This document shows positions 1-8,108 of a DNA stretch of 64,000 nucleotides, piece after piece (position 1 is the first letter of the stretch; each line of letters opens with the position of its first letter). Origin of the DNA: an uncultured Carboxylicivirga sp. (GTDB taxonomy: Bacteria > Bacteroidota > Bacteroidia > Bacteroidales > Marinilabiliaceae); the NCBI RefSeq assembly GCF_963674565.1, contig NZ_OY771430.1:2852001-2916000 (forward strand), in the 5' to 3' direction. The notes beneath the pieces are model-generated. The model saw nothing but the letters and a program-made list of their open reading frames with translations. It made no database searches and was not told the DNA's origin. The translations under genes were made by a program, and so were the position numbers.

Positions 1-933
1 CACCCAAAGGGACTTTTGCTCACGACGTTTTTTTAAGGCTGAAGGTATTCTGCTGTAAAAAGCCATGTGAGCATTAAAAACGGCCATAAAAAATTTCCAT
101 TCGCCTTTAACCCCAAAATGAATGGCTGCCACTCCATCTAAAATCATTCGAATAAAAAGTATAGGTAATAAACTTTTCGAACTAAGATTCTTAAACATCA
201 TCACCAGGTTATTTCTGAAGTTTAGGTAGGTTTTACGTGGGTGTTGCTGATCCAGAGTTGCGCCGCCAACATGTATAACTTCCGCCGCTGGAAAAACCTT
301 AATCTCGTACCCCATATTTTTTAAACGCCAACACAGATCAATCTCTTCCATGTGTGCAAAAAATGATTCATCTAAACCACCGGCTGAACGATATAAATCA
401 GCTCTTATCATTAGTGCAGCACCTGTTGCCCAAAAAATTGATATTGAATCATTATACTGCCCCTTATCTTCCTCAATCTCATTCAAAATCCGACCGCGAC
501 AAAAAGGATATCCAAACTTATCAATGTAGCCTCCTGAGGCACCGGCATACTCAAACTTATGAGGATCATTAAAGGCACGTATTTTTGGCATACAGGCTGC
601 TAATTCTCTATCCCTATCCATTTCATCAATTAGTGGATCAAGCCAATGAGGTTCTGGAGAAACATCACTGTTCAGAAGCAAATAATAGTCAGCATCAATT
701 AGCTCCAATGCCTTATTATATCCACCTGCAAATCCATAATTACGGTCTAAAGATACAACACGTACACTTGGATGATTATTTTTAAGATAGTTCAGACTAT
801 CATCAGAAGAAGCATTATCTGCCACAATAATTTCAACATCCGGACGATCAGAATATTTAATGACTACTGGTAGAAATTTCTCTAGCAGAGATTTTCCGTT
901 CCAGTTTAAAATTACGACAGCAGTTTTTGACAT
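1..933 (-). CDS. Family 2 glycosyltransferase (partial, C-terminus beyond left edge)
   Basis: A GT-A fold glycosyltransferase that should move a sugar from a nucleotide donor to a cell-surface glycan or lipid at the cytoplasmic face of the membrane. 311 codons are visible from the ATG at 931-933; the gene continues past the edge without a stop. The N-terminus reads VVILNWNG, followed by IIVADNASSDDS (nucleotide binding) and LLNSDV (DxD-like metal site). Around residues 195-225 the segment GGLDESFFAHMEEIDLCWR is the acid-rich catalytic block typical of rhamnosyltransferase-like GT2 proteins. It starts 14 bp after the acyltransferase gene and is probably co-transcribed with it. The actual sugar and acceptor cannot be read from the sequence. 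Confidence 0.9.
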   Translation of the reverse strand, partial: MSKTAVVILNWNGKSLLEKFLPVVIKYSDRPDVEIIVADNASSDDSLNYLKNNHPSVRVVSLDRNYGFAGGYNKALELIDADYYLLLNSDVSPEPHWLDPLIDEMDRDRELAACMPKIRAFNDPHKFEYAGASGGYIDKFGYPFCRGRILNEIEEDKGQYNDSISIFWATGAALMIRADLYRSAGGLDESFFAHMEEIDLCWRLKNMGYEIKVFPAAEVIHVGGATLDQQHPRKTYLNFRNNLVMMFKNLSSKSLLPILFIRMILDGVAAIHFGVKGEWKFFMAVFNAHMAFYSRIPSALKKRREQKSLWV

Positions 934-947
934 TCGTTAGCTAACAG

Positions 948-1832
948 TTAATTCGTATATATTCTTTCTTCTGAATATTTCCATCGGCGATGCGACCATA
1001 ACCAATATTCAGGCTTATCAATGATAACTTTTTCTAAATACCGAATGTACTTTTCGGTAATTTCATAGGGTTGAGTTTTATCCGGATCTTCAACTAAAGG
1101 AATAATATCAACCTCATAATAACCCCTTTTTACTTTCCTCATATCAAAGAATACAACCGGTGACTTTGTTATTTTTGCAATCTTCTCCGGGCCTGTCAAT
1201 ACAGCTGTATTCTGATTTAAAAACCTGGTCCAATATTGAATTTCAGGTTCACCCGGACTCTGATCAGCAATTAAACCAAGAGCAAAACGCTCATTCTTTT
1301 GCTTTAACTTAATTACCTCTTTCAATGTAGCTTTCATTGTAAAATTACGATTACCCCATCGTTCTCTTAACTTTAACATGTAAGCATTAAAGGGTTTGTT
1401 TTTTAGTGGTCTGTATACATCACATCCTAAAGCCTTGCAATGAAGGTTTACGCTTGGAATCCATTCCCAATTATTATAATGAGCCAAAACCGCGATTACG
1501 TCCTTCCCCTCATCATATGCCTTATCCAACAATTCAATATTATTGAATTTCACTCTTTTCTTCATTTCAATTTCTGATATCGTCTGAAGCTTTGTTGTCT
1601 CCATAAACGTATCACAGAAATGACGATAAAACCGGTTTCGAATTTGTTTTATTTCTTTAGCTGACTTTTCAGGAAAAGAATATTTCAGATTTTCATCAAT
1701 AACAGAACGACGGTATCCTATCAACCGAATTAATACATAATAAAAATCAGAGAAAACATAAAGAACACGCAAAGGTAATAAACAACCTAACCATAGTATT
1801 CCTATAGCAATATTAGTAAAAAAAGACTGCAT
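948..1832 (-). CDS. Lysophospholipid/lipid A acyltransferase family protein (LpxL/HtrB-like)
   Basis: 294 residues, the usual length of LpxL/HtrB family enzymes, which add a secondary acyl chain to lipid A from acyl-ACP at the inner membrane. An N-terminal hydrophobic segment (about residues 6-22) would anchor it. The acyltransferase motif H-x4-E is visible as HYNNWE near residue 117, followed by a block with LGLIADQSP typical of the family. The start directly abuts the stop of the upstream phosphatase gene (1833), so translation is probably coupled. It could act on another lysolipid, such as an ornithine lipid or aminolipid, since Bacteroidota have several paralogues; the acyl chain and substrate are not decided here. 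Confidence 0.88.
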   Translation of the reverse strand: MQSFFTNIAIGILWLGCLLPLRVLYVFSDFYYVLIRLIGYRRSVIDENLKYSFPEKSAKEIKQIRNRFYRHFCDTFMETTKLQTISEIEMKKRVKFNNIELLDKAYDEGKDVIAVLAHYNNWEWIPSVNLHCKALGCDVYRPLKNKPFNAYMLKLRERWGNRNFTMKATLKEVIKLKQKNERFALGLIADQSPGEPEIQYWTRFLNQNTAVLTGPEKIAKITKSPVVFFDMRKVKRGYYEVDIIPLVEDPDKTQPYEITEKYIRYLEKVIIDKPEYWLWSHRRWKYSEERIYTN

Positions 1833-2624
1833 TTAGTATACCATCAACTTATTCACTACCTCACTTAATTCATCGTGAGTGGCTTCATTACTGGCAACAA
1901 TCTCTCTTCCGAAAATATAGTTATCACCTTTTTTGAAATCACAGACTCTTCCTCCAGCCTGTTCAACAATAAATGCTCCTGCAGCAACATCCCAGGGTTT
2001 TAAATCATATTCATAGAATGAATCAAACCTTCCACACGCAACATATACCAAATCAGTGGCCGCAGATCCAAGTCGTCGTAATCCATGGGAATTTTTCATG
2101 AAATAATCCATGGACTTCATAAACCCTTCCATTAGGCTATAGTTTGAATATGGAAATCCTGTTGCAATTAAACTATCGGCAACAGTGGCTGCTTTAGATA
2201 CTTCTATTGTCTGATCATTCAGAAAAGCATCTCCTCCTTTCCAGGAATAAAAACATTCGTCGAGGCCCACTTCGTATACAACACCAATCACTATTTTATC
2301 ATCTTCCATCAAAGCAATACTAATAGCATATGGAGATAATCCATGAATAAAATTAGTGGTCCCGTCAATCGGATCGACGATCCAGTTAAAACGATCGCCA
2401 TGCACATCTTCTGTACCTTCTTCGGCTATAAAACCTGCTTCTGGCAAAAGTTTCTTTAAGCCTTCTACAATTCTTTTTTCGGATGCTTTATCGATATGTG
2501 TTACAAAATCGTTACTTCCTTTGATTTCAATATCTAGTTTTGCATTCTGTCTTTCTTCCTTGATGAACAAACCAGTTGATCGTGCTATTTCACAAACTGA
2601 TTCACAGATAGCTTTGTAATTCAT
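1833..2624 (-). CDS. Inositol monophosphatase family protein (SuhB-like)
   Basis: 263 residues, normal for the Mg2+-dependent inositol monophosphatase/SuhB/CysQ family. The metal-binding motifs are intact: AEEGTED near residue 67, DPIDGTTNFIHG near residues 86-97, and WDVAAGAFIVEQAGG near residue 213. The family hydrolyses phosphate monoesters such as myo-inositol-1-phosphate or, in the CysQ branch, 3'-phosphoadenosine 5'-phosphate. The sequence looks like the SuhB/IMPase branch, but the substrate is inferred only. It begins 3 bp after mtaB and abuts the acyltransferase gene, so it is the second gene of the operon. Confidence 0.9.
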   Translation of the reverse strand: MNYKAICESVCEIARSTGLFIKEERQNAKLDIEIKGSNDFVTHIDKASEKRIVEGLKKLLPEAGFIAEEGTEDVHGDRFNWIVDPIDGTTNFIHGLSPYAISIALMEDDKIVIGVVYEVGLDECFYSWKGGDAFLNDQTIEVSKAATVADSLIATGFPYSNYSLMEGFMKSMDYFMKNSHGLRRLGSAATDLVYVACGRFDSFYEYDLKPWDVAAGAFIVEQAGGRVCDFKKGDNYIFGREIVASNEATHDELSEVVNKLMVY

Positions 2625-2627
2625 ATG

Positions 2628-3950
2628 TTATGATTTATGCAACTCAACACTCATAGCCATATCATTAAATGCCAGATGTTTTAATCTGACTTTAACTATT
2701 TGATTGACCAAAGTTGAATCGTATTTAATTTCTGATTTTAAATAATTAGGTGTATAACCTGTCATGTATCCTTCATGCTCTGCTTTTTCGAACAAAACTT
2801 CGGTTTCATATCCAATATGCTTCTTATAAAAAGAAAGCGTTTTTTGATCAGATAAGTCATGAAGCCTCTTACTACGTTCCTTGCGAACACTCACAGGTAC
2901 CACATCTTCAATTTTAAGAGCCTGCGTATTCGGTCTTTCAGAATAAGTAAAAACATGTAATTGAGAAATATCCAAACCATCCAGAAACTGATAAGTTATT
3001 TCAAAGTCTTCATCCGACTCACCTCTCACTCCGGTTATCACATCAACTCCAATAAAAGCATGAGGCATCACCGACTTTACCTTCTCTACTTTTTCTTTAA
3101 AAAGTTGCGTATCATACTTACGTTTCATCAATTGTAATATTTTATCACAACCCGATTGAAGCGGAATATGAAAATGAGGCATGAAACGTTTTGATTGAGC
3201 CACAAAATCTATAATTTCATCCGTTAACAAATTGGGTTCAATAGAAGAAATACGATATCGTTCAATGCCTTCCACTTCATCCAATTCCTTCACTAAATCA
3301 AAAAAGGTTTCATCTGTACCTTTTCCAAAATCGCCAATATTAACTCCTGTCAGAATAATTTCCCTAGCCCCTGATTCAGCTGCTTTTCTTGCCTGCTCAA
3401 CGGTATGAGCAATCGTTTCACTACGACTTCGCCCCCGTGCTAAAGGAATGGTACAATACGAACAAAAATAATCGCATCCATCCTGCACCTTTAAGAAACA
3501 ACGGGTACGGTCTCCAAAGGAGAAAGACGGTTGAAACTTTTTGTTTTTACCTATATTACCGGCATGTATTTCGGTAGCAATGTGCTTTTTGCCATCCTGC
3601 ATGTATTGAAGGATATCAAATTTCTCATCAGATCCTAAAACCAGATCCACTCCCTCAATATGAGCTACATCGTCAGGTTTAAGCTGAGCAAAACAACCCG
3701 TAACCACAATAAAAGCCTCCGGATTTTGCTTGATGGCTTTACGTATAACCTGCTTACATTTTTTATCAGCCAACTCGGTTACCGAGCAGGTATTAAAAAC
3801 ATACACATCGGCTTTTTCACTAAAAGAAACTTTCGAAAAACCTGCTTCCATCATCGTTGCTGCAACTGTTGATGTTTCACTAAAGTTTAATTTACAGCCG
3901 AATGTGTGAAATGCTACTTTTCTGTTTTTAAAAACCGATTGGTCAATCAT
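2628..3950 (-). CDS. mtaB: tRNA (N6-threonylcarbamoyl-A37)-C2 methylthiotransferase MtaB
   Basis: 440 residues, full length for MtaB, the radical-SAM enzyme that converts t6A37 of ANN-decoding tRNAs to ms2t6A. Domain order: N-terminal UPF0004 domain with three cluster cysteines (FGCKLNFSE, FNTCSVT, TGCFAQL), radical-SAM core with CDYFCSYC (CxxxCxxC, about residues 159-166), then a C-terminal TRAM region. The opening TFGCKLN separates it from MiaB and RimO relatives. It is the first gene of the mtaB-phosphatase-acyltransferase-GT2 run. The 118-bp gap upstream holds the terminator of phoH. Confidence 0.94.
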   Translation of the reverse strand: MIDQSVFKNRKVAFHTFGCKLNFSETSTVAATMMEAGFSKVSFSEKADVYVFNTCSVTELADKKCKQVIRKAIKQNPEAFIVVTGCFAQLKPDDVAHIEGVDLVLGSDEKFDILQYMQDGKKHIATEIHAGNIGKNKKFQPSFSFGDRTRCFLKVQDGCDYFCSYCTIPLARGRSRSETIAHTVEQARKAAESGAREIILTGVNIGDFGKGTDETFFDLVKELDEVEGIERYRISSIEPNLLTDEIIDFVAQSKRFMPHFHIPLQSGCDKILQLMKRKYDTQLFKEKVEKVKSVMPHAFIGVDVITGVRGESDEDFEITYQFLDGLDISQLHVFTYSERPNTQALKIEDVVPVSVRKERSKRLHDLSDQKTLSFYKKHIGYETEVLFEKAEHEGYMTGYTPNYLKSEIKYDSTLVNQIVKVRLKHLAFNDMAMSVELHKS

Positions 3951-4013
3951 CTGCCTAACTATTAGTCGGCAAAATTATGAAAAAGTAAGCGATTAAGAGG
4001 CTTTAAATATAAA

Positions 4014-4045
4014 AACCCGCCCTTAAGAAATGTTAAGGACAGGTT
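4014..4045 (-). terminator. Intrinsic terminator after phoH
   Basis: On the minus strand a 13-bp stem (4014-4026 with 4033-4045, two G-U pairs, six-base loop) is followed by TTTTTAT. It lies just beyond the phoH stop and before the mtaB start. Confidence 0.75.
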
Positions 4046-4068
4046 CTACTCATCTAATATATTTCAAT

Positions 4069-5388
4069 TTATAACAAATTCGAAGCCAATTCAGCCAGAT
4101 AACTTCTTTCTCCTTTAATCAGGTTAATGTGGGCAAACAGTTCCTGACCACGCATTTTGTCAGTCATGTAGGCTAATCCGTTAGACTGCATATCCAGATA
4201 TGGTGAGTCAATCTGTTGCACATCACCAGTAAAAACCAGCTTTGTTCCTTCACCAGCACGAGTTATGATCGTCTTTACTTCATGAGGGGTAAGATTCTGA
4301 GCTTCATCAATAATAAAAAAAGCATCTGATAAACTTCGGCCTCTGATGTAAGCCAACGGTGTGATAACCAGCTGTTCATTTTTCACCATTTCATCTACCC
4401 GATTTACCTCTTTACTCGTTGGTTTAAATCGGCTTTTAATAACTCCTAAATTATCAAACAACGGCTGCATATAGGGTCCAATCTTTTCATTGACATCACC
4501 CGGAAGAAATCCTAAATCGCGATTGGCCAATGGTACAATTGGTCGTGCCAACAATATCTGATTATACATCTGAAACTGCTGCAATGCAGCTGCCAGAGCT
4601 AAAAGAGTTTTACCGGTTCCTGCTTTTCCGGTTAATGATACAAGTTTAATATCGGGGTTAAGAAGAGCATCCAATGAAAAAGTCTGTTCTGCATTACGAG
4701 GTTCAATTCCATAAGCAGTATTCTTTTCTACCCTTTTAATCAAACCGGAGATCTTATCATGAAAAGCTAACACACTCTGATTACCATTTCGTAATACGAA
4801 ATACTGATTTGGCGGCAAATCTTCATCAGCAGGAAACTCACTCACGGGAATACCTGGATGTGTATATAACGCCTCAATCATTTTTTTATCAAAGTCTTCA
4901 TGAATCTCAACTCCATTATTAAGAATATCGATATCCTTAACCTTATCATTTTCGTAATCTTCTGACTTCAATCCCAGAGATTTAGCTTTCAATCGAAGAT
5001 TTATATCCTTGGTAATCAATATCGATTGTCGACGTGGAAATTTTTGCTTAACATGCAATGCGATGGCAAGAATTCTGTGATCGGCAGTGTGTTCACTAAA
5101 CGAATCCTTCATCTCTTCGGGTAATGGCTTACCTGTGGCCACAAACAGCTTTCCTAAACCTTTACCAAGTGAAACGCCGTCTTGAAAAAGCTTCTCCCCT
5201 GCAATTTTATCCATCTCGCGGGCAAATTCACGTGCCTGAAAATTAATTAAATCATTACCTTTCTTAAACTTATCCAACTCTTCCAGTACAACTATTGGAA
5301 TGATTATATCATTTTCCTCCAAGTTGTATATACATTTGTGGTCGTGAAGAAGAACATTAGTGTCGAGAATAAATATTTTTTTAGCCAT
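4069..5388 (-). CDS. PIN-PhoH fusion ATPase
   Basis: 439 residues with an N-terminal PIN ribonuclease domain (about 3-140; FILDTNVLLHD gives the first acidic residue, later HTADHRI and ITKDINLRLKA) and a C-terminal PhoH ATPase (about 235-430). Walker A is LTGKAGTGKT near residue 255; Walker B is FFIIDEAQNLTPHE, followed by VFTGDVQQID. Proteins with this layout (YlaK type) are linked to RNA processing and proposed RNA helicase/nuclease action in the cytosol; the precise RNA target is unknown. It is transcribed away from folC across an 81-bp gap. Confidence 0.92.
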   Translation of the reverse strand: MAKKIFILDTNVLLHDHKCIYNLEENDIIIPIVVLEELDKFKKGNDLINFQAREFAREMDKIAGEKLFQDGVSLGKGLGKLFVATGKPLPEEMKDSFSEHTADHRILAIALHVKQKFPRRQSILITKDINLRLKAKSLGLKSEDYENDKVKDIDILNNGVEIHEDFDKKMIEALYTHPGIPVSEFPADEDLPPNQYFVLRNGNQSVLAFHDKISGLIKRVEKNTAYGIEPRNAEQTFSLDALLNPDIKLVSLTGKAGTGKTLLALAAALQQFQMYNQILLARPIVPLANRDLGFLPGDVNEKIGPYMQPLFDNLGVIKSRFKPTSKEVNRVDEMVKNEQLVITPLAYIRGRSLSDAFFIIDEAQNLTPHEVKTIITRAGEGTKLVFTGDVQQIDSPYLDMQSNGLAYMTDKMRGQELFAHINLIKGERSYLAELASNLL

Positions 5389-5469
5389 ATATAAAGGGTT
5401 TGTGTTGCTATTAAAGATAAGGAAATTTCGACGTGATGTACATTTGGCAATTATTAATTTTGATAAAAG

Positions 5470-6774
5470 ATGAAGAGCTATAAAGAGACATTGGATTATT
5501 TATTCAGCCAACTTCCGATGTATCAGCGTGTAGGTAAAGCAGCATATAAAGCCGACCTATATACCACTTTAGAATTAGATAAATATTTTAATCATCCGCA
5601 TACCAGCTTTAAAACCATTCATATTGCAGGAACAAATGGTAAAGGGTCTGTTTCGCACTGTGTGGCTTCTGTCTTACAACAAGCTGGTTACACAACAGGC
5701 TTATACACTTCACCTCATCTGATTGATTTCAGAGAACGTATTAAAGTGAATGGCGAGATGATTTCGGAACAGTCAGTTATTGATTTTGTCGAAGATCATC
5801 AGGAAATCATTGAAAAACTTCAACCTTCTTTTTTTGAGATGACTGTTGCCATGGCTTTTGAATATTTTAAAGCACAACAGGTTGATATTGCTGTGATAGA
5901 AGTTGGCATGGGTGGAAGATTGGACTCAACAAACATTATATCACCCGAAATTTCAGTAATAACCAATATAGGATTAGACCATACCGCCTTTTTGGGTAAT
6001 ACATTACCAAAAGTAGCCATTGAAAAAGCAGGGATTATAAAAGAAGAGATTCCTATAATAATTGGGGAGACACAGGAAGAAACCGCTTCAGTTTTTATCG
6101 AAATAGCTAAATCAAAAAATGCCCCGGTTACTTTTGCTGATCAAAAACTGAAAGCTCCCTATTCAACTAATAGTATTGACGAAAAACAAATATTTCAGAT
6201 TTTATCGGATAACAAGGTAAAATACCCTAACCTTAAACTTGATCTACTTGGCAATTACCAACGTAAGAATATAATTACAGTCCTTTGTACTATTGAATCT
6301 CTTCAACAAAATGGTTTTACTATTTCAAATGATGACCTTTACAAAGGGCTTGAACAAGTTGTTGTTAACACTGGTTTAAAAGGAAGATGGCAAACCATTG
6401 ATTATAATCCAAGAATCATTTGCGACACGGGGCACAACGCGGAAGGCATTGAATTAATCGTACAACAAATTCAAAATACAGCCTATAAAAAATTGCATTT
6501 TATTATCGGCATGGTCGATGATAAGGATCATTCTAAGGTTTTATCACTGCTGCCAAAAGAAGCAAATTATTATTTCACCAGAGCTGCTATCCCAAGAAGT
6601 ATGACTCCTGCTAAACTTCAAACATTGGCAATAGAGCACCAGCTTAAAGGCAATTGTTACGACACGCCAAATGATGCCTTAGAAAATGCAAAAAAAATAG
6701 CAGATCCTAATGATTTGATATTCATCGGAGGAAGCACTTTCATTGTTGCAGATATATTACAAAAACTCAAATAA
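5470..6774 (+). CDS. folC: Bifunctional folylpolyglutamate synthase/dihydrofolate synthase
   Basis: 434 residues, full length for FolC, a Mur-ligase-fold ATP-dependent enzyme that joins glutamate to dihydropteroate and extends folate polyglutamate tails. The P-loop GTNGKGSVSH is at about residues 54-63; VIEVGMGGRLDSTN and GLDHTAFLGNT with the carbamylated-Lys region IAIEKAGIIK-like (VAIEKAGIIK here) are the family's central signatures. The C-terminal domain contains CDTGHNAEG and ends FIGGSTFIVADIL. A TAATTTTG element just upstream of the ATG is too close to be a normal promoter. The gene is alone on the plus strand before the tRNA array. Confidence 0.94.
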   Translation: MKSYKETLDYLFSQLPMYQRVGKAAYKADLYTTLELDKYFNHPHTSFKTIHIAGTNGKGSVSHCVASVLQQAGYTTGLYTSPHLIDFRERIKVNGEMISEQSVIDFVEDHQEIIEKLQPSFFEMTVAMAFEYFKAQQVDIAVIEVGMGGRLDSTNIISPEISVITNIGLDHTAFLGNTLPKVAIEKAGIIKEEIPIIIGETQEETASVFIEIAKSKNAPVTFADQKLKAPYSTNSIDEKQIFQILSDNKVKYPNLKLDLLGNYQRKNIITVLCTIESLQQNGFTISNDDLYKGLEQVVVNTGLKGRWQTIDYNPRIICDTGHNAEGIELIVQQIQNTAYKKLHFIIGMVDDKDHSKVLSLLPKEANYYFTRAAIPRSMTPAKLQTLAIEHQLKGNCYDTPNDALENAKKIADPNDLIFIGGSTFIVADILQKLK

Positions 6775-6776
6775 TA

Positions 6777-6808
6777 TTTGGAGGTAACAAAAAAGAGATA
6801 TATTTTTG
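6777..6808 (+). promoter_or_regulatory. Bacteroidota-type promoter of the tRNA array
   Basis: TTTG at 6777-6780, 20-bp spacer, then TATTTTTG at 6801-6808. This is an exact match to the Bacteroidota housekeeping promoter form TTTG-N19-21-TAnnTTTG. It lies 29 bp before the first tRNA-Val, immediately after the folC stop. Confidence 0.75.
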
Positions 6809-6837
6809 CATCGCTTTTCTAGAGAGATCTTAGAAAA

Positions 6838-6912
6838 GGGCGATTAGCTCAGTTGGTTTAGAGCACTTGGTTTACACCCAAGGGGTCGGGGGTTCGACTC
6901 CCTCATCGCCCA
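6838..6912 (+). tRNA. tRNA-Val (UAC), copy 1
   Basis: 75 nt cloverleaf: acceptor GGGCGAT/ATCGCCC, discriminator A, D-arm GCTC...GAGC, anticodon stem CTTGG/CCAAG around loop TTTACAC (anticodon TAC, reads GUA/GUG), T-arm with TTCGACT. No encoded CCA. First of four identical copies. Confidence 0.97.
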
Positions 6913-6965
6913 CTCAACAATCAAATGTGATTGTGAGGTTTATTTCATAACCTGAAACTTTTTCA

Positions 6966-7040
6966 GGGCGATTAGCTCAGTTGGTTTAGAGCACTTGGTT
7001 TACACCCAAGGGGTCGGGGGTTCGACTCCCTCATCGCCCA
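6966..7040 (+). tRNA. tRNA-Val (UAC), copy 2
   Basis: Identical in sequence to copy 1, starting exactly 128 bp later. The spacer before it differs at a few positions from the two later spacers. Confidence 0.97.
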
Positions 7041-7093
7041 CTCAACAGTCAAAAGTGATTGTGAGGTTTTAAATACAACCTGAAAATATTTCA

Positions 7094-7168
7094 GGGCGAT
7101 TAGCTCAGTTGGTTTAGAGCACTTGGTTTACACCCAAGGGGTCGGGGGTTCGACTCCCTCATCGCCCA
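7094..7168 (+). tRNA. tRNA-Val (UAC), copy 3
   Basis: Identical to copies 1 and 2, again at a 128-bp step. The spacers on both sides of it are identical to each other. Confidence 0.97.
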
Positions 7169-7221
7169 CTCAACAGTCAAAAGTGATTGTGAGGTTTTAA
7201 ATACAACCTGAAAATATTTCA

Positions 7222-7296
7222 GGGCGATTAGCTCAGTTGGTTTAGAGCACTTGGTTTACACCCAAGGGGTCGGGGGTTCGACTCCCTCATCGCCCA
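7222..7296 (+). tRNA. tRNA-Val (UAC), copy 4
   Basis: Identical to the other three copies, 128 bp after copy 3. Followed by an intrinsic terminator at 7301-7333. Confidence 0.97.
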
Positions 7297-7300
7297 CTCA

Positions 7301-7333
7301 AAGGAGAGGTCTCATTTGATTTCTCCTTTTTTA
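7301..7333 (+). terminator. Intrinsic terminator after the tRNA-Val array
   Basis: Stem AAGGAGA (7301-7307) with TCTCCTT (7322-7328), followed by a T-run. It separates the tRNA-Val array from tRNA-Ser. Confidence 0.7.
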
Positions 7334-7431
7334 TTGACAACAAAAGGTGCTTTATGCACTTCACGTATATCGACTTGGAGACCGTGATAACTATCGCGGG
7401 GCAGAGTGTAAACTCTACTCCATTAACATCT

Positions 7432-7516
7432 GGAGAGATGGCAGAGTGGTCGAATGCGGCGGTCTTGAAAACCGTTGTACCGCGAGGTACCGGGGGTTCG
7501 AATCCCTCTCTCTCCG
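7432..7516 (+). tRNA. tRNA-Ser (UGA)
   Basis: 85 nt with acceptor GGAGAGA/TCTCTCC, discriminator G, anticodon loop CTTGAAA (anticodon TGA), a long variable arm built on TACC/GGTA as expected for a class II tRNA, and T-loop TTCGAAT. No encoded CCA. Confidence 0.97.
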
Positions 7517-7535
7517 CTGAGTAAAACAGCAAAAC

Positions 7536-7570
7536 AAAACCCTGTAAGTTTTGACTTACAGGGTTTTTTA
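7536..7570. terminator. Terminator after tRNA-Ser, probably bidirectional
   Basis: An 11-bp perfect stem (7539-7549 with 7554-7564), loop TTTG, and a T-run to 7570. A-rich sequence on the left gives a weaker T-run on the other strand, where the acetyltransferase pseudogene ends at 7611. Confidence 0.85.
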
Positions 7571-7610
7571 TACACTTAATAATTTACGAAGAATACAATT
7601 TGAATAAAGG

Positions 7611-8108
7611 CTAATCTTGTCCAACAATTTCACTTCGTTTTTCAAAAATTAAATTGTCTTTCCACTGACCATTTAACTTGCCAATTTTTTCTCGATATCC
7701 TATTAACCTAAAGCCAACACTTTCGTGAAGCTTAACGCTTGCAATGTTTTCAGTAAATATTCCGGCCTGGAGTGTCCATATACCATTCTTCTCACTATCC
7801 TTAATAAGATCTAATAGTTTTTTTCCTATTCCCGTACCTCGATATTTATCCGATACATAAACACTCACTTCGGCAACTCCACCATAAATACATGTATTAG
7901 AAACAGGGCTTAGAGCAGCCCAACCTGCTATTTCATTATTTATTGCAATAACAAACCTGCCAAATGGCAAATGTGACTTATCCCAGGCCTCCCAATCTGG
8001 TGAAGACTTTTCAAAAGAGGCAACACCTGTCGCTATGCCACTTTCTTAAATTGCCTTTACCTGTTGCCAATCCTCTGGCAACATGGCTCTAATTCTTACA
8101 ACTTCCAC
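7611..8108 (-). pseudogene. ArsN/phosphinothricin-type GNAT acetyltransferase, interrupted by a stop codon
   Basis: The GNAT family transfers acetyl from acetyl-CoA to an amine; this branch (PAT/ArsN) acetylates phosphinothricin or arsinothricin. Read from a GTG at 8106-8108 the frame gives VRIRAMLPEDWQQVKAI, then a TAA at 8046-8048 where relatives carry Tyr, then ESGIATGVASFEKSSPDW and an intact remainder to 7611, with the acetyl-CoA loop KYRGTGIGKKLL. Only one base (TAT or TAC to TAA) breaks a protein of about 165 residues. A TTG at 7970 could restart translation to give 119 residues without the N-terminal strand and helices. The GTG lies inside the end of the upstream ArsI-like gene, as expected for an operon. 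Real nonsense mutation, readthrough or sequencing error remain open. Confidence 0.75.

Larger units (their letters stand above)
6838..7296 (+). repeat. Tandem repeat unit of 128 bp carrying tRNA-Val, four copies
   Basis: Each unit is a 75-nt tRNA plus a 53-nt spacer. Spacers 2-3 and 3-4 are identical by eye; spacer 1-2 differs at about ten positions. Every spacer contains an AGGTT...AACCT inverted repeat that may help process or pause the transcript. Confidence 0.9.

Noticed and set aside
5443..5462. Possible consensus promoter for folC (TTTG and TAATTTTG)
   Set aside because: The two elements are only 8 bp apart and the second lies 7 bp before the start codon, so the geometry is wrong.
7287..7532. 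Minus-strand frame of 81 residues containing EREGFEPPVPRG
   Set aside because: It is antisense to tRNA-Ser and the end of the tRNA-Val array. This is a well-known false protein arising from tRNA genes.
7611..7970. Intact 119-residue acetyltransferase starting at TTG 7970
   Set aside because: In-frame sequence upstream of the TTG matches the family up to one stop codon, so the short frame is better read as the remainder of a broken gene.
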